Assembly (NCBI RefSeq): GCF_002798405.1
Contig: NZ_PGGV01000012.1
Location: 1 to 64,000 of the forward strand
Direction of reading: 5' to 3'
Source of the DNA: Glycomyces xiaoerkulensis
GTDB lineage: Bacteria > Actinomycetota > Actinomycetes > Mycobacteriales > Micromonosporaceae
DNA length: 64,000 nucleotides
In this document: piece after piece, positions 8,367 to 19,051 of the stretch
Layout: every line of letters starts with the position of its first letter
Position numbering within the stretch: position 1 is the stretch's first letter
The notes under the pieces: model-generated
Told to the model about the DNA's origin: nothing
The model's database searches: none
The model's input: only the letters and a program-made list of their open reading frames with translations
Program-made: the position numbers and the translations under genes

Positions 8367-8679
8367 GCGGTCTCGGCGGTCTCGCGCTCCTCTGTGGTGT
8401 ATCGATGGACGCGAGCCTCACGCTACCGCGAGGTAACTCAATCTGCCAACGCCGATGGGCGGTGTGAAGGGAGCCATAACCGGCCCGGCCGCAGTGTCGC
8501 ACCGCGTGTGCGGGCCCCGCCCGGGGGAACCCGACAGCATGGCTCCGGGCCCCCGCGAAGGGCTCCGCTCGCAGCGAACACGGTCCCCAGCCGCGTCCGA
8601 TCGCCGACCCGACGGGCTAAGGTCTGGGAGGTAACGCAAGCTGAGTGCATATCGCCGAGACAGAATGAAGGTGCAAGAC

Positions 8680-9327
8680 ATGGAGCATTCGAAGCCATTC
8701 TCCTCGGAGCGGGAGAGGAACCAATTCCTTCCCTCCGCTCGCCGCGGTAACGGAGGGACCTCTCCCGGCCTGGACGACATGGTGTTCGACCGCCTGCTCC
8801 AGGAGCGGGTGATCTTTCTCGGCTCCGAGGTGAACTCCGAGATCGCCAACCGGCTGTGCGCGCAGCTCATCCTGCTCGAGGCCGAGGACCCCGACCGCGA
8901 CATCAAGCTCTACATCAACTCGCCCGGCGGCTCGGTCTACGACGGCATGGCCATCTACGACACCATGCAGTTCATCAAGAACGACGTCGCCACCGTCGCC
9001 ATGGGCATGGCCGCCTCGATGGGCCAGCTCCTGCTGTGCGCCGGCGCCTCGGGCAAGCGCTACGCGCTTCCCCACGCGCGCATCCTGATGCACCAGCCCT
9101 CGGGCGGGATCGGCGGCACGGCCTCGGACGTGGCGATCCTGGCCGAGCAGATGCTCTACACCAAGCAGATGTTCCAAGAGCGGGTCTCCTTCCACACCGG
9201 CCGCTCGACCGAGGAGATCGAAAGCGACTCCGACCGCGACCGCTGGTTCACCGCCGAGGAGGCGAAGGACTACGGCTTCGTCGACCACGTGGTGCAGCGG
9301 GTGTCCGACGTCCCGTCCGAGGCATAG
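8680..9327 (+). CDS. clpP1: ATP-dependent Clp protease proteolytic subunit 1
   Basis: 215 residues from ATG 8680, chosen because AAGGTG lies six bases upstream; an in-frame ATG at 8665 would add five residues. Catalytic triad visible: Ser113 in GMAASMGQ, His138 in LMHQPSGG, Asp187 in DSDRDRWF. The long N-terminal extension is a processed propeptide in related actinobacterial ClpP proteins. It forms a mixed ClpP1P2 barrel that degrades proteins delivered by ClpX or ClpC. The next gene, clpP2, starts 20 bp downstream, so the two are one transcript. Confidence 0.96.
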   Translation: MEHSKPFSSERERNQFLPSARRGNGGTSPGLDDMVFDRLLQERVIFLGSEVNSEIANRLCAQLILLEAEDPDRDIKLYINSPGGSVYDGMAIYDTMQFIKNDVATVAMGMAASMGQLLLCAGASGKRYALPHARILMHQPSGGIGGTASDVAILAEQMLYTKQMFQERVSFHTGRSTEEIESDSDRDRWFTAEEAKDYGFVDHVVQRVSDVPSEA

Positions 9328-9347
9328 CAGGAACGAGGGGAAAAGAC

Positions 9348-10010
9348 ATGGAATTCTACGCAGGCTCCGGGCCGGCCCACGACCAGCAGGCCCGCTACAT
9401 CGTCCCGTCGTTCACCGAGAAGACCTCGTACGGGGTCAAGGAGATGAACCCGTACAACAAGATGTTCGAGGACCGGATCATCTTCCTGGGGTCCCCGGTC
9501 GACGACACCTCGGCCAACGACATCATGAGCCAGTTGATCGTGCTCGAGGGCAACGATCCCGAGCGCGACATCGTCATGTACATCAACTCGCCGGGCGGTT
9601 CGCTCACGGCGCTGATGGCCATCTACGACACGATGCAGTACGTGCGCCCGGACATCCAGACCGTGTGCATGGGCCAGGCCGCCTCCGCCGCGGCCGTGCT
9701 GCTCGCGGCCGGCACCCCCGGCAAGCGCACCGCGCTGCCGAACTCCCGGGTGATCATCCACCAGCCGGCGACCGAAGGGACCTTCGGGCAGGCCTCGGAC
9801 ATGGAGATCCAGGCCCGCGAGATCATGCGCATGCGCGAGCAGTTGGAGAAGGTCCTCGCCCGCCACACCGGCCAGGCGCTGGACCGGGTCCGCAAGGACA
9901 TCGAGCGCGACAAGATATTCACCGCCGACGAGGCGGTCGAGTACGGCATGGTCGACAACGTGCTGGTCTACCGCAAGAAGAACGCGCTGCCCGCCGAGGT
10001 GGAGTCCTAG
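9348..10010 (+). CDS. clpP2: ATP-dependent Clp protease proteolytic subunit 2
   Basis: 220 residues. The triad is Ser in [12 protein letters not shown], His in [10 protein letters not shown] and Asp in [13 protein letters not shown]. Compared with ClpP1, the active-site Ser lies in QAASAAA rather than MAASMGQ, the usual ClpP2 difference. It pairs with ClpP1 in a hetero-tetradecamer. ATG start behind GAGGGG. A large hairpin follows the stop at 10028-10073, so clpX is probably transcribed from its own promoter in the 300-bp gap. Confidence 0.96.
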   Translation: MEFYAGSGPAHDQQARYIVPSFTEKTSYGVKEMNPYNKMFEDRIIFLGSPVDDTSANDIMSQLIVLEGNDPERDIVMYINSPGGSLTALMAIYDTMQYVRPDIQTVCMGQAASAAAVLLAAGTPGKRTALPNSRVIIHQPATEGTFGQASDMEIQAREIMRMREQLEKVLARHTGQALDRVRKDIERDKIFTADEAVEYGMVDNVLVYRKKNALPAEVES

Positions 10011-10027
10011 GCCCGCAACTCCACAGG

Positions 10028-10073
10028 GCCGGGGAGGCGCGGACGACCGGTCGGCCCGCCTCGCCTCCCCGGC
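10028..10073 (+). terminator. GC-rich hairpin after clpP2
   Basis: GCCGGGGAGGCG (10028-10039) and its exact complement (10062-10073), a 12-bp stem around a 22-nt loop that can itself fold. No U-tract follows, as is common for actinobacterial terminators. The rest of the gap to 10312 holds no gene that I can support; it should contain the clpX promoter. Confidence 0.65.
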
Positions 10074-10312
10074 ACCCGTGGCGACGGGGACTCGTCTCTG
10101 GACGATCGTCTTCACTTTGTCGGCCCCGGAGGGTACGGTGGCGCTGGCAGCGGATGGCCCGCCCGCCACGGCCTCCCGGTTCCGGAACACCACTGGCGCG
10201 GAGGCCGCAAATGCGAAATACTGGATTGAGACACCCGTTCGTCCTGAATCTACCGAGCGCAAGCAGGACCGGCTTACGGCTCGCGAGCTTCGCCATGGAG
10301 GGAGTAGCTGCG

Positions 10313-11614
10313 ATGGCGCCACGCCTGGGAGACAGTGAGATCTTGAAGTGCTCATTCTGCTCCAAGTCACAGCGGCAGGTCCGCAAGCTGATCGCCGGGC
10401 CGAACAACGTCTACATCTGCGACGAGTGCATCGACCTGTGCAACGAGATCATCGAGGAGGAGTTCGCCGAGGAGGCCGACGTCGCCTGGGAGGACCTCCC
10501 CAAACCCAAGGAGATCGTCGAGTTCCTCGACCAATGGGTGATCGGCCAGGACGACGCCAAGCGCTCGCTGGCGGTCGCGGTCTACAACCACTACAAGCGC
10601 GTCCAGGTCGACGAGCTCGGGTCCCAGAAGGCGGGCGTGGACCACGTCGAGCTCCAGAAGTCGAACATCCTCCTGGTCGGCCCCACCGGCTCGGGCAAGA
10701 CCCACCTGGCCCAGACCCTCGCCCGGAAGCTCGAAGTGCCGTTCGCGATCGCCGACGCCACGGCCCTGACCGAGGCCGGCTACGTCGGCGACGACGTCGA
10801 GAACATCCTGCTCAAGCTCATCCAGGCCGCGGACTTCGATGTCAAGCGGGCCGAGACCGGCATCATCTACATCGACGAGATCGACAAGGCCGGGCGCAAG
10901 GCCGACAACCCCTCGATCACCAGGGACGTCTCCGGTGAGGGCGTGCAGCAGGCGCTGCTGAAGATCCTCGAGGGCACGGTCGCCTCGGTCCCGCCGCAGG
11001 GCGGGCGCAAGCACCCCCAGCAGGAGCACATCCAGATCGACACCACGAACATCCTCTTCGTCTGTGGCGGGGCCTTCGCCGGCATCGAGGAGATCATCGA
11101 GCAGCGCATCGGCAAGCGCACCGTCGGCTTCACCGCCCCGCTCCGGTCGGACGGCGAGGAGGCCGAGGACGCGATCATCTCGCAGGTGATGCCCGACGAC
11201 CTGCTCAAATACGGGATGATTCCGGAGATGGTGGGCCGCCTGCCGGTCCTGACCACCGTGAACCACCTGGACCAGGCCGCGCTGCTGCGCATCCTCACCG
11301 AACCGAAGAACGCCCTGGTGAAGCAGTATCAGCGGCTGCTGGAGCTCGACGGGGTGGAGCTCGAGTTCGAGGACGACGCGCTGCTTCCGATCGTGGAGGC
11401 CGCGACGATGCGCGGCACGGGCGCCCGCGCGCTGCGGGCGATCCTCGAAGAGGTGCTGCAGCCGGTGATGTTCGAGATTCCCTCGCGCGCCGACGAGGTC
11501 GCCAAGGTGTGCATCACCGACGACGTGGTGCGCCGCAACGTCAACCCCACCCTGGTGCCGCGCACGAAGGCGACCCCCCGCCGCGTGCGCCCCCGCCGAG
11601 AGCAGTCCGCCTGA
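10313..11614 (+). CDS. clpX: ATP-dependent Clp protease ATP-binding subunit ClpX
   Basis: 433 residues. The N-terminal zinc-binding domain has four Cys (CSFC and CDECIDLC). An AAA+ domain follows, with Walker [13 protein letters not shown], Walker [12 protein letters not shown] and a sensor region. The ClpP-contacting loop contains IGKRTVGF. It unfolds substrates and feeds them to ClpP1P2. ATG 10313 is preceded by GGAGG about ten bases upstream; an in-frame ATG at 10295 overlaps that site and is less likely. Confidence 0.97.
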   Translation: MAPRLGDSEILKCSFCSKSQRQVRKLIAGPNNVYICDECIDLCNEIIEEEFAEEADVAWEDLPKPKEIVEFLDQWVIGQDDAKRSLAVAVYNHYKRVQVDELGSQKAGVDHVELQKSNILLVGPTGSGKTHLAQTLARKLEVPFAIADATALTEAGYVGDDVENILLKLIQAADFDVKRAETGIIYIDEIDKAGRKADNPSITRDVSGEGVQQALLKILEGTVASVPPQGGRKHPQQEHIQIDTTNILFVCGGAFAGIEEIIEQRIGKRTVGFTAPLRSDGEEAEDAIISQVMPDDLLKYGMIPEMVGRLPVLTTVNHLDQAALLRILTEPKNALVKQYQRLLELDGVELEFEDDALLPIVEAATMRGTGARALRAILEEVLQPVMFEIPSRADEVAKVCITDDVVRRNVNPTLVPRTKATPRRVRPRREQSA

Positions 11615-11631
11615 GGGCCCCGCATGCAGCG

Positions 11632-11655
11632 CGGGCCGGGCGAGCGCCCGGCCCG
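11632..11655. terminator. Hairpin between convergent clpX and PLDc_N genes
   Basis: Perfect 10-bp stem CGGGCCGGGC/GCCCGGCCCG with a GAGC loop, placed between two convergent genes so it can serve both. Confidence 0.75.
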
Positions 11656-11672
11656 AGTTCGTCGGATTCGGC

Positions 11673-12011
11673 TCAGTCCTCCCGGCGCTCGTCGTCGCGA
11701 AGCTGCCGGTCGAGGTCGCGCAGGAAGTCGGGGTCGTCGTCGGGAGCGGTAGGACCCTTCGGCCGCTTCGGTCCGCCGCCCATACCGCCGCCGCCCGGAC
11801 GCCCCGGAGGACCGGCCTGGCCGCCTTCCGGCTTGGCGCGGCCCACCAGGAACCACAGCACCGCGCCGGCGATCGGCAGCAGGGCGATGATGAGCACCCA
11901 CCACACGCGCGACAGCCGCCGTGGCGCCTGCTCGCCGCCGAGGCAGTCGGCGACCGCCGCGATCAGCAGCGCCAGATGGACGAGGAACACAAAGATCAGC
12001 GCGCGGACCAT
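11673..12011 (-). CDS. Small membrane protein with a PLDc_N domain
   Basis: 112 residues from ATG 12009-12011. Two membrane helices (about 2-22 and 40-62) frame CLGGEQAPRRLSRVWWVLII, the signature of the phospholipase D nuclease N-terminal (PLDc_N) domain, here without any catalytic PLD part. A Gly/Pro-rich linker and a charged tail ending in a cluster of Asp and Arg follow on the cytoplasmic side. Function unknown; such proteins are widespread in actinobacteria. Upstream in-frame ATGs at 12018-12023 are possible starts, but the family begins with the hydrophobic MVRALIF segment. Confidence 0.8.
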   Translation of the reverse strand: MVRALIFVFLVHLALLIAAVADCLGGEQAPRRLSRVWWVLIIALLPIAGAVLWFLVGRAKPEGGQAGPPGRPGGGGMGGGPKRPKGPTAPDDDPDFLRDLDRQLRDDERRED

Positions 12012-12159
12012 ACTCACCATCATGCCCTGTCGGGGCGAAAAGGGCCAACAGCGGCTCGGCGTATTACTCACTGGTAACTTAATAGGATATGATTCACGGC
12101 AGGACGCCCGGCCGATCTATGCTCACCGGCGTCACCAAGAATGACCTCGGAGGTTGTCG

Positions 12160-12936
12160 ATGAACATCGTGGTTCTGGTAAAGCAGGTGCCCGACTCGGG
12201 GCTCGCCAGACAACTCGACGCCGGGCTGCGGGTCGACCGCAGCGGCGCCAACAACGTCATGGGGGAGCTCGACGAATACGCCGTCGAAGCCGCCCTCCAG
12301 CTCAAGGAGGCCCACGGCGGCGAGGTCACCATCCTCACCCTCGGCCCCGACCAGGCGACCGAAACGATCCGCAAGACCCTCGCGATGGGCGCCGACAAGG
12401 CGATCCACGTCTGCGACGAGGCCGTCGCCGGGTCCGACGCCCTGGCGACCTCCAAGATCCTCGCCGCCGCACTCGGGCGACTCGAATGGGACCTGCTGAT
12501 CGCCGGCGCCGAGTCCACCGACTCAGGCATGGGCGTCATGCCCCACCTGCTGGCCGGCCGCCTGGGCGTCCCCGCCCTCACCGGTGCCCGCAGCATCGAA
12601 CCCGACGGCGAGGGCGTCAAAGTCGAGCACCAGCGCGACAACGGATACGACGTGCTCACCGCGCCGCTGCCGGCGATCGCCTCGGTCTGGGACACCATCA
12701 ACACGCCGCGCTACCCGTCGCTGAAGGGCATCATGGCCGCCAAGCGCAAACCGGTCGAGACGCTCACCCTCGGCGACCTCGGCATCGACGCCGCCGAAGT
12801 CGGCGGCGAGGCCGCCACCACCGAGGTGCTCACCGCCACCGACCGCCCCGAGCGCAGCGCCGGGCAGATCGTCACCGACGAAGGCGAGGGCGGTCGCGCG
12901 CTCGCCGGATTCCTCGCCGCCGAGAAGTTCATCTAG
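12160..12936 (+). CDS. etfB: Electron transfer flavoprotein beta subunit
   Basis: 258 residues. It starts MNIVVLVKQVPDSG and has the AMP-binding region DGDGAIHV-like ADKAIHVCDEA and the family segment SVWDTINTPRYPSLKGIMAAKRKP, shown here in part. With EtfA it accepts electrons from acyl-CoA dehydrogenases and passes them to the quinone pool. ATG 12160 has GGAGG eight bases upstream. EtfA follows after 9 bp, forming a two-gene operon closed by a hairpin at 13884-13912. Confidence 0.96.
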   Translation: MNIVVLVKQVPDSGLARQLDAGLRVDRSGANNVMGELDEYAVEAALQLKEAHGGEVTILTLGPDQATETIRKTLAMGADKAIHVCDEAVAGSDALATSKILAAALGRLEWDLLIAGAESTDSGMGVMPHLLAGRLGVPALTGARSIEPDGEGVKVEHQRDNGYDVLTAPLPAIASVWDTINTPRYPSLKGIMAAKRKPVETLTLGDLGIDAAEVGGEAATTEVLTATDRPERSAGQIVTDEGEGGRALAGFLAAEKFI

Positions 12937-12945
12937 GAGACCGCC

Positions 12946-13875
12946 ATGGCAGACATCCTCGTCTACGTACCCGGAATCGGCAAGCCCGCCGCCGAGGTCC
13001 TCACGCTCGCCCGCACGCTCGGCGACGTCTCCGCGATCGCCTTCGACGACCGGGCCGCGGACGCGGCCGCCGAGTACGGCGCCGCCAAGGTGTACCGCGT
13101 CAGCGCCGACGGCGCCGACGACTACTTCATCGATCCCAAGGCGACCGTCCTGATCGACCTGGCCCGGAAGGTCGGGCCGGCGGCGTTCCTGCTGCCGGGC
13201 AGCGACGAGGGCAAGGCGCTGGCCGCCCGCGTCGCGATCGGGCTCGACAACGGCCTGCTGACCGACGTCAGCGGGATCGACGCCGAGGGCACCGCCACCC
13301 AGGACATCTTCGCGGGGGCGACCGTCGCCACCTCGAAGATCACCAAGGGGTTCAATCTCGCCACGGTCAAGCCCGGTGCGGTCGCCACCGAGCCGGCCCC
13401 GAGCGAACCGGTCGTCGAGGCGGTCGAGGTGACCGTCGCCGAGGCCGACAAGCGCGTCCGCATCGCCGTACGCGTCGACGAACCGGCCGGCGACCGGCCC
13501 GGCCTGGCCGAGGCCGACGTGGTCGTCTCCGGCGGCCGCGGGGTGGGCTCGTCCGAGGACTTCGCGCTCATCGAGCGGGTCGCCGACGCGCTGGGCGGCG
13601 CCGTGGGCGCTTCGCGCGCGGCCACCGACGCCGGCTACTACCCGCACAAGTTCCAGGTCGGCCAGACCGGCACCACCGTCAGCCCGCAGTTGTACCTGGC
13701 CGCGGGCATCTCCGGAGCCATCCAGCACCGGGCCGGCATGCAGACCTCGCGGGTGATCGTCGCGGTGAACAAGGACGCCGACGCCCCGATCTTCGGCATG
13801 TCGGACTTCGGCGTCGTCGGCGACCTCTTCCAGGTCCTGCCGCAGATGCTCGAGGAGGCCGAGAAGCGCGGCTGA
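12946..13875 (+). CDS. etfA: Electron transfer flavoprotein alpha subunit
   Basis: 309 residues. The C-terminal FAD-binding domain is clear: [12 protein letters not shown], then [20 protein letters not shown] and [13 protein letters not shown]. The N-terminal half carries the heterodimer interface with EtfB. ATG behind GGAGACCGCC; the 9-bp spacing from etfB indicates coupled translation. Confidence 0.96.
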   Translation: MADILVYVPGIGKPAAEVLTLARTLGDVSAIAFDDRAADAAAEYGAAKVYRVSADGADDYFIDPKATVLIDLARKVGPAAFLLPGSDEGKALAARVAIGLDNGLLTDVSGIDAEGTATQDIFAGATVATSKITKGFNLATVKPGAVATEPAPSEPVVEAVEVTVAEADKRVRIAVRVDEPAGDRPGLAEADVVVSGGRGVGSSEDFALIERVADALGGAVGASRAATDAGYYPHKFQVGQTGTTVSPQLYLAAGISGAIQHRAGMQTSRVIVAVNKDADAPIFGMSDFGVVGDLFQVLPQMLEEAEKRG

Positions 13876-13883
13876 GCGGTCGG

Positions 13884-13912
13884 CCGAGGTGAGCCCGGCT
13901 GGCTCACCTCGG
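13884..13912 (+). terminator. Hairpin terminator after etfA
   Basis: Perfect 12-bp stem CCGAGGTGAGCC/GGCTCACCTCGG around a CGGCT loop, starting 8 bp past the stop codon. Confidence 0.8.
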
Positions 13913-14002
13913 CTGCGCAATCGAGCTGAAACAAGGGTGCGCTAAGCTTCGAGGCAACCTCTCATTGCAGAAAACCTACAGATGATGTTGGAGGAATCCG
14001 CA

Positions 14003-14614
14003 ATGGCCGCCCCATCCGCCGCGCTGTCCGCGCCCCGCGTCCTCGCCGATCTGATCCCCGGCTCCACCCGCGCGGTCGCGATCGCCCGCGACGCCGTACT
14101 GGTCCTCGGCGGTTCCGCCGCAGTGGGCGCCTCGGCGCAGGTCGCGATCACGATCCCGCAGATCAGCCCGGTCCCGTTCGTGCTCACGACCTTCACCGTG
14201 CTGCTCCTGGGCGCCGCCTACGGCCCGCTGCGCGCCGGGCTGACGCTCGCGCTCTACCTGGTCGCCGGCATGGCCGGCGTCCCGTGGTTCACCGACGGCG
14301 GTTCCGGCGTCGGATTCCCGAGCTTCGGCTACATCATCGGATTCCTGGCCGCCTCGGTACTGGTCGGCTGGCTCGCCGGGCGCGGCGCCGACCGCACGTT
14401 CCTGAACACCGTCGGCCTGATGGTCGTCGCCAACCTGGTGATCTACGCGTTCGGCGCGCCCTACCTCGCCTGGTCCACGGGCATGGACTCGGCCACCACG
14501 ATCGAACAGGGGGTCGTCCCGTTCGTGATCGGGGACCTCGTCAAACTCCTCGCCGCCGCGGCGCTCCTGCCCGGCGCCTGGTGGGCGGTCGGCCGCTTCC
14601 GCCGCGAGCAGTAG
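14003..14614 (+). CDS. bioY: BioY, biotin transporter substrate-binding membrane component
   Basis: 203 residues with about six membrane helices. BioY features are visible: AQVAITIPQISPVPFVLTTF near the first helix, GAAYGPLRAGLTLALYL, and the GFPSFGYIIGF loop. BioY is the S-component that captures biotin. No ecfA or ecfT energy genes are nearby, so it may work alone or with shared ECF modules. ATG 14003 has GGAGG eight bases upstream. It converges with the HTH gene across a hairpin. Confidence 0.93.
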   Translation: MAAPSAALSAPRVLADLIPGSTRAVAIARDAVLVLGGSAAVGASAQVAITIPQISPVPFVLTTFTVLLLGAAYGPLRAGLTLALYLVAGMAGVPWFTDGGSGVGFPSFGYIIGFLAASVLVGWLAGRGADRTFLNTVGLMVVANLVIYAFGAPYLAWSTGMDSATTIEQGVVPFVIGDLVKLLAAAALLPGAWWAVGRFRREQ

Positions 14615-14630
14615 CCCCGCAGGGCAGCAG

Positions 14631-14658
14631 GGGCGCGGTCGGAATCCCGGCCGCGCCC
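14631..14658. terminator. Bidirectional hairpin between bioY and the HTH gene
   Basis: GGGCGCGG (14631-14638) pairs with CCGCGCCC (14651-14658), with extra pairing inside the loop. It lies between convergent genes. Confidence 0.7.
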
Positions 14659-14663
14659 GTTCG

Positions 14664-15572
14664 TCAGTGCTCCCAGCCGATTCCCAGCGCTCCCGGCCGG
14701 GGCACCGGCTCGGCCAGCGCCACCGTCCGGCCCGGACCCATCTGGAGGTCGCCGGTCTCGCGCTTGTCGCGCGTCAGCGAGGACTGCGCGAACCGGTAGA
14801 CCCTCCTGGGGACCGCGTCGGGGGAGAAGCGGATCTGCAGCGAGTAGTGGTCGACCGGGTACCTGAAGGCGTTGCCGTGCCCGGCCGAGGCCCCGCCGTT
14901 GCCCTGGACGACGATCTCGAACAGGTGCGTCGCCCCCCGGGGCAGCGGCTGGTCGAACACGATCTGCGCCAGCGCCACCGGCGCCTCGGGGTGCCGGAGC
15001 ACCTCCGAGACGGTGCAGTCGCGCACCGGCTTGAACTCCATGTCGCCGATCTCGCAACCCGGGTCGCCCCGGTACAGCAGGATGTATCGGTCGACCTCGT
15101 CCCGGCGGGCCCGCACCAGCATCGACAGCTCCATCAGCGACTCCTGCCACTGGGAGTCGACGTGGACGACCACCTGCTCGCTGAGGATGTCGAGCGTGTG
15201 CTCCCGCGAGGCCGGAACCTGGTCGCACAGCTCCCGGACCGCGTCGCCGCCGAGCACCGAATCGGGCCGGGGGAGCCGCCCGCGGATCGACCGCGGCCCC
15301 CGGGCGCGCTTGGGGCCCAGCAGCGCCCGCAGGGAGCCCGGCGGCAGCTCCAGCAGGTCCTCCAGCGCCGTCACGGCGGCGAGGGACTCGGCCCGCTCGG
15401 GTCGGCTGCGGCCTGACTGCCAGTAGCTGAGGCTGGTGGTGGAGACGGTGATGCCGCGCATCGCGAGTCGGTGGCGGATCCGGTCCAGTCCCAGGTCGCT
15501 GGAGTGGATGGCGATCCGCAGGGCAGTGTGGAACGGCCCTGCCTGAAGTGCTTCGGCGAGTTCGGGCGTCAT
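14664..15572 (-). CDS. Helix-turn-helix protein with an unknown C-terminal domain
   Basis: 302 residues. The first 75 residues resemble a Cro/C1-type HTH: LDRIRHRLAMRGITVSTTSL then SYWQSGRSRPERAESLAAVTALEDLLELPPG. The remaining 200 residues look like a beta-rich domain (QVVVHVDSQWQESL, ATHLFEIVVQGNGG, DHYSLQIRFSPDAVPRRVYRF) that I do not recognise. ATG 15570-15572 is preceded by AAGGAAG; upstream codons are less likely. It is divergent from the cysteine desulfurase gene over 181 bp. A cytosolic transcription regulator is likely, but its target is unknown. Confidence 0.75.
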   Translation of the reverse strand: MTPELAEALQAGPFHTALRIAIHSSDLGLDRIRHRLAMRGITVSTTSLSYWQSGRSRPERAESLAAVTALEDLLELPPGSLRALLGPKRARGPRSIRGRLPRPDSVLGGDAVRELCDQVPASREHTLDILSEQVVVHVDSQWQESLMELSMLVRARRDEVDRYILLYRGDPGCEIGDMEFKPVRDCTVSEVLRHPEAPVALAQIVFDQPLPRGATHLFEIVVQGNGGASAGHGNAFRYPVDHYSLQIRFSPDAVPRRVYRFAQSSLTRDKRETGDLQMGPGRTVALAEPVPRPGALGIGWEH

Positions 15573-15753
15573 CGGCACACTTCCTTGTTGAGGACCCAGC
15601 CTGGTTGAGGACCTAGCCGCGGGGTGGCATCTCTCCGTCAACGGTAGAGGTCACGAAGATTTGTCAGATTCTATCGTGTGGGATCCAGGTCGATGTCACC
15701 TGCGGTCTCGGCCCGGTGGCCGACACCGATCCGCGCCGTAGACTGGAGAAGCC

Positions 15754-16911
15754 ATGGCCTATCTCGATCACGCCGCCACCACGCCCATGCTTCCCCAAGC
15801 ACTGGACGCCTACGTGCGGACCGCCCGCGAACTGGGCAACGCCTCGTCCCTGCACGCCTCCGGCCGCGCCGCCCGCCGCATCGTCGAGGAGTCCCGCGAA
15901 CGGATCGGCGAGGCGCTCGGCGCCAAACCCAGCGAGGTCGTCTTCACCGGCTCGGGAACCGAGGCCGACAACCTCGCCGTCAAGGGCCTCCACTGGGCCC
16001 GCCGCGGCGCCGGCCGCAACCGCATCGTCACCACCTCGATCGAACACCACGCCGTCGCCGACGCCGTCGCCTGGCTCGGCGACCACGAACAGGCCGAGAT
16101 CACCCAACTCCCGGCCGACAAGTTCGGCCGCGTCTGCGTCGAGGCCCTGGACGAGTTGCTCGCCGACCACGCCTCCGAGGTCACCGTCATCACCGCCATG
16201 TGGGCCAACAACGAGGTCGGCACCCTCCAACCGGTCGAGGAGATCGTCGCCCTGGCCGCCCCGCACGGCATCCCCGTCCACACCGACGCCGTCCAGGCCA
16301 TCGGCCACACCCCGGTCGACTTCGCCGCGGGCGGCGCGGACGCGCTCGCCCTCTCGGGACACAAGCTCGGCGGCCCCGCAGGCGTCGGCGCCCTCCTGCT
16401 CAAGCGCGACACCAAATGCACCCCGCTGCTCCACGGCGGCGGCCAGGAACGCGAGATCCGCTCCGGCACGCTCGACGTGCCCGGCATCGCCGCGCTCGCC
16501 GAGGCCGTGGACCTCGCCGTGCGCACCCGGGACTCCGAGGCCCGGCGCCTGACCGACCTCCGCGAGCTCCTGGTCGACCGGGTCCTGGCGATAGAGCCCG
16601 AGGCGGTCTACAACGGCGACCCCGAGCATCGCCTGCCCGGCAACGCCCACTTCTCCTTCCCCGGCTGCGAAGGCGACGCCCTGCTGATGCTCCTGGACGC
16701 CGCCGGTGTCGAATGCGCCACAGGATCGGCCTGCTCGGCCGGGATCGCCCAGCCCTCCCACGTGCTGCTCGCGATGGGCGCCGGAGAACAGGACGCCCGC
16801 TCCTCCCTGCGGTTCACCCTCGGCTGGTCCAGCGGCGAGGACGACGTCGAGGCCCTCGCCGCCGCCCTGCCCGAGGCGGTCGAGCGCGCTCGAAGCGCCG
16901 GACTCTCATAG
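15754..16911 (+). CDS. iscS: Cysteine desulfurase (IscS/NifS-like)
   Basis: 385 residues. A PLP-dependent class V fold: the PLP Lys is in [14 protein letters not shown], His in TTSIEHHAV, and the catalytic Cys in the mobile loop is in ATGSACSAG. It takes sulfur from cysteine and hands persulfide to acceptors. The partner mnmA begins 14 bp downstream, so its main acceptor here is probably MnmA for tRNA 2-thiolation rather than Fe-S assembly (no isc or suf genes are near). Confidence 0.94.
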   Translation: MAYLDHAATTPMLPQALDAYVRTARELGNASSLHASGRAARRIVEESRERIGEALGAKPSEVVFTGSGTEADNLAVKGLHWARRGAGRNRIVTTSIEHHAVADAVAWLGDHEQAEITQLPADKFGRVCVEALDELLADHASEVTVITAMWANNEVGTLQPVEEIVALAAPHGIPVHTDAVQAIGHTPVDFAAGGADALALSGHKLGGPAGVGALLLKRDTKCTPLLHGGGQEREIRSGTLDVPGIAALAEAVDLAVRTRDSEARRLTDLRELLVDRVLAIEPEAVYNGDPEHRLPGNAHFSFPGCEGDALLMLLDAAGVECATGSACSAGIAQPSHVLLAMGAGEQDARSSLRFTLGWSSGEDDVEALAAALPEAVERARSAGLS

Positions 16912-16925
16912 TTAAGGTGGAGGGC

Positions 16926-18053
16926 GTGAAACTGCGAGTACTGGCCGCCATGAGCGGCGGGGTCGACTCCGCGGTGGCCGCCGCGCGAGCCGCCGAAGCC
17001 GGACACGACGTCACCGGCGTCCACCTCGCCCTGTCCAAGAATCCCCAGACCTACCGGTCCGGGGCCCGCGGCTGCTGCACCATCGAGGACTCCCGCGACG
17101 CCCGCCGGGCCGCCGACGTCATCGGCATCCCGTTCTACGTCTGGGACATGGCCGAGCGATTCCACGAGGAGGTCGTGGAGGACTTCTACTCCGAGTACGC
17201 CGCCGGCCGCACCCCCAACCCGTGCCTGCGCTGCAACGAGAAGATCAAGTTCGCCGCCGTCCTCGACCGGGCCATGGCCCTCGGCTTCGACGCGGTCGCC
17301 ACCGGCCACTACGCCCGCAAGGACTCCGACGGCCTGCTGCGCCGCGCGGTCGACCCCGGCAAGGACCAGTCCTACGTCCTCGCCGTCCTCACCCCCGCCC
17401 AGTTGGCGCACTCGATGTTCCCGCTCGGCGACACGCCCAAGGACCGCGTGCGCCTCGAAGCCCAGGAGCGCGGTCTGGCCGTGGCCCGCAAGCCCGACAG
17501 CCACGACATCTGCTTCATCGCCGACGGCGACACCTCCGGCTTCCTGAAGCGGCGGCTGGGCTCGGAGACCGGCGAGATCGTCGACGCCGCGACCGGCGAG
17601 GTCCTCGGCGACCACGACGGCGCCCACCAGTTCACCGTCGGCCAGCGCCACGGCCTCGGCCTCCAGCGGCCCGCCGAGAACGGCAAGCCCCGCTACGTCC
17701 TGTCGATCACGCCGGTCGACAACCGCGTCGAGGTCGGGCCGCGCGAGGCGCTGCAGGTCGAGCACATCCGCACCGGCGAGCCCGTCTGGCTCGCTCCCGA
17801 GCGCACCGGCCCGTTCGAGGCCGAGGTGCAGTTGCGCGCGCACGGCGAGGTCTACCCGGCCACCGTCACCGCCGACGAGCAAGGCCTGGCCGCCCGGCTC
17901 CACCGGCCGGCCTACGGCGTCGCCGCCGGACAGGCCCTGGTCGTCTACGACCCCGATGCCGAAGCGGGCGACGCCGTCCTGGCCTCGGGCACGATCGACG
18001 CCACCCGGAGCCCCGCTGCCGCGGACGAATCGGTCGAGGCCGCCGGTGTCTGA
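16926..18053 (+). CDS. mnmA: tRNA-specific 2-thiouridylase MnmA
   Basis: 375 residues from GTG 16926, which sits directly behind GGTGGAGGGC. The PP-loop motif [10 protein letters not shown] binds ATP. The two catalytic Cys occur in NPCLRCNEK and in [10 protein letters not shown]. The central domain contains ATGHYAR and GQRHGLGL. It thiolates U34 of Lys, Glu and Gln tRNAs using sulfur from the upstream desulfurase. The stop overlaps the start of the next gene by 8 bp. Confidence 0.96.
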   Translation: MKLRVLAAMSGGVDSAVAAARAAEAGHDVTGVHLALSKNPQTYRSGARGCCTIEDSRDARRAADVIGIPFYVWDMAERFHEEVVEDFYSEYAAGRTPNPCLRCNEKIKFAAVLDRAMALGFDAVATGHYARKDSDGLLRRAVDPGKDQSYVLAVLTPAQLAHSMFPLGDTPKDRVRLEAQERGLAVARKPDSHDICFIADGDTSGFLKRRLGSETGEIVDAATGEVLGDHDGAHQFTVGQRHGLGLQRPAENGKPRYVLSITPVDNRVEVGPREALQVEHIRTGEPVWLAPERTGPFEAEVQLRAHGEVYPATVTADEQGLAARLHRPAYGVAAGQALVVYDPDAEAGDAVLASGTIDATRSPAAADESVEAAGV

Positions 18054-19050
18054 CGACGGCCTGCCGTCCGGCGTCGCCACCGGCGTCGGCTCCCTGCCCG
18101 GCACCGACATCGGCGAGGCGGTCCGCATCGTCTTCGGCGAGCTTCCCGAGTGGCCCCACCTGCCGGAGCTGCCCTCCCGCGGCCTCGGCGCCGACATGAT
18201 CGGCCGCGGCGCCGCCCTGCTCGAGGGCCTGCCGGTCCAATGGTGGGCCTCGACCTGGCAGGTCACCGACCTGCCCGGCCGCGACGCCCGCCGCGCCGCC
18301 GACTACCTGGAACGGGACCTGGACGCCCTCTACGAGGTCGCCGACGCCACCGACGGGCCGGTGCGCCTGACCGCCGTCGGCCCGGTGACCCTCGCCGCCA
18401 ACCTGTGGCGGCGCGCCGGCGGGGCCATGATCGCCGACCACGGCGCGGTCGCCGACGTGGCCGCGTCCCTGGCCGAGGGACTGCGCGGACACCTCGCCGC
18501 CGCCCAGAACCGGCTCCCGGAGGCCCGCTTGTCGATCCAACTCGACGAGCCCGCGCTCCCGGCGGCCCTGGCCGGGCGGGTCCGCAACGAATCGGGTCTC
18601 GACTTCTACCGCCGCCTCCGGCCCGAGTCGGCCCGCGACCGGCTCCGCGAGGTCGTCGACGCCGTCGGCGTGCCCGCCGTCGTCCACTGCTGCGACCCGG
18701 GGGTGCCGCTGCGGTTGCTGCGGGAGGCCGGCGCGCAGGCGGTCTCGCTCGACCTGACCCGGGTCGACTTCGACGACGCGTCCGCGGTCGACGAGCTCGG
18801 CGAGCACCTCGACGGCGGCGGGCGGCTCATCGCCGGAGCCGTCCCCTCGACCGGCACGGCCGAACCCGGCCTCGCCGACCGCGCGACCGACCTCATCCTC
18901 GAGCTGTGGCACCGGCTCGGATTCGAGCCCGAGCGGCTGCCCCGCCAGGTGAGCGTGACGACCACCTGCGGCATGGCGGCGGCGAGCCCCGGCTACGCGC
19001 GCGCCGCGATGGAGGCCGCCCGCGAGGCCGCCGGCCGCCTCCACGGTTGA
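18046..19050 (+). CDS. Cobalamin-independent methionine synthase-like (MetE C-domain/UROD-like) protein
   Basis: 334 residues from GTG 18046, overlapping the mnmA end. The N-terminus [19 protein letters not shown] and the zinc-ligand-like residues VVHCCDP and TTTCGMA fit the short MetE-like family (COG0620) found beside mnmA in actinomycetes. It lacks the N-terminal half of full MetE, so it may use another methyl donor or be non-canonical. The function is not established. Translational coupling with mnmA suggests a shared transcript. Confidence 0.85.
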   Translation: MSDDGLPSGVATGVGSLPGTDIGEAVRIVFGELPEWPHLPELPSRGLGADMIGRGAALLEGLPVQWWASTWQVTDLPGRDARRAADYLERDLDALYEVADATDGPVRLTAVGPVTLAANLWRRAGGAMIADHGAVADVAASLAEGLRGHLAAAQNRLPEARLSIQLDEPALPAALAGRVRNESGLDFYRRLRPESARDRLREVVDAVGVPAVVHCCDPGVPLRLLREAGAQAVSLDLTRVDFDDASAVDELGEHLDGGGRLIAGAVPSTGTAEPGLADRATDLILELWHRLGFEPERLPRQVSVTTTCGMAAASPGYARAAMEAAREAAGRLHG

Positions 19051-19051
19051 C

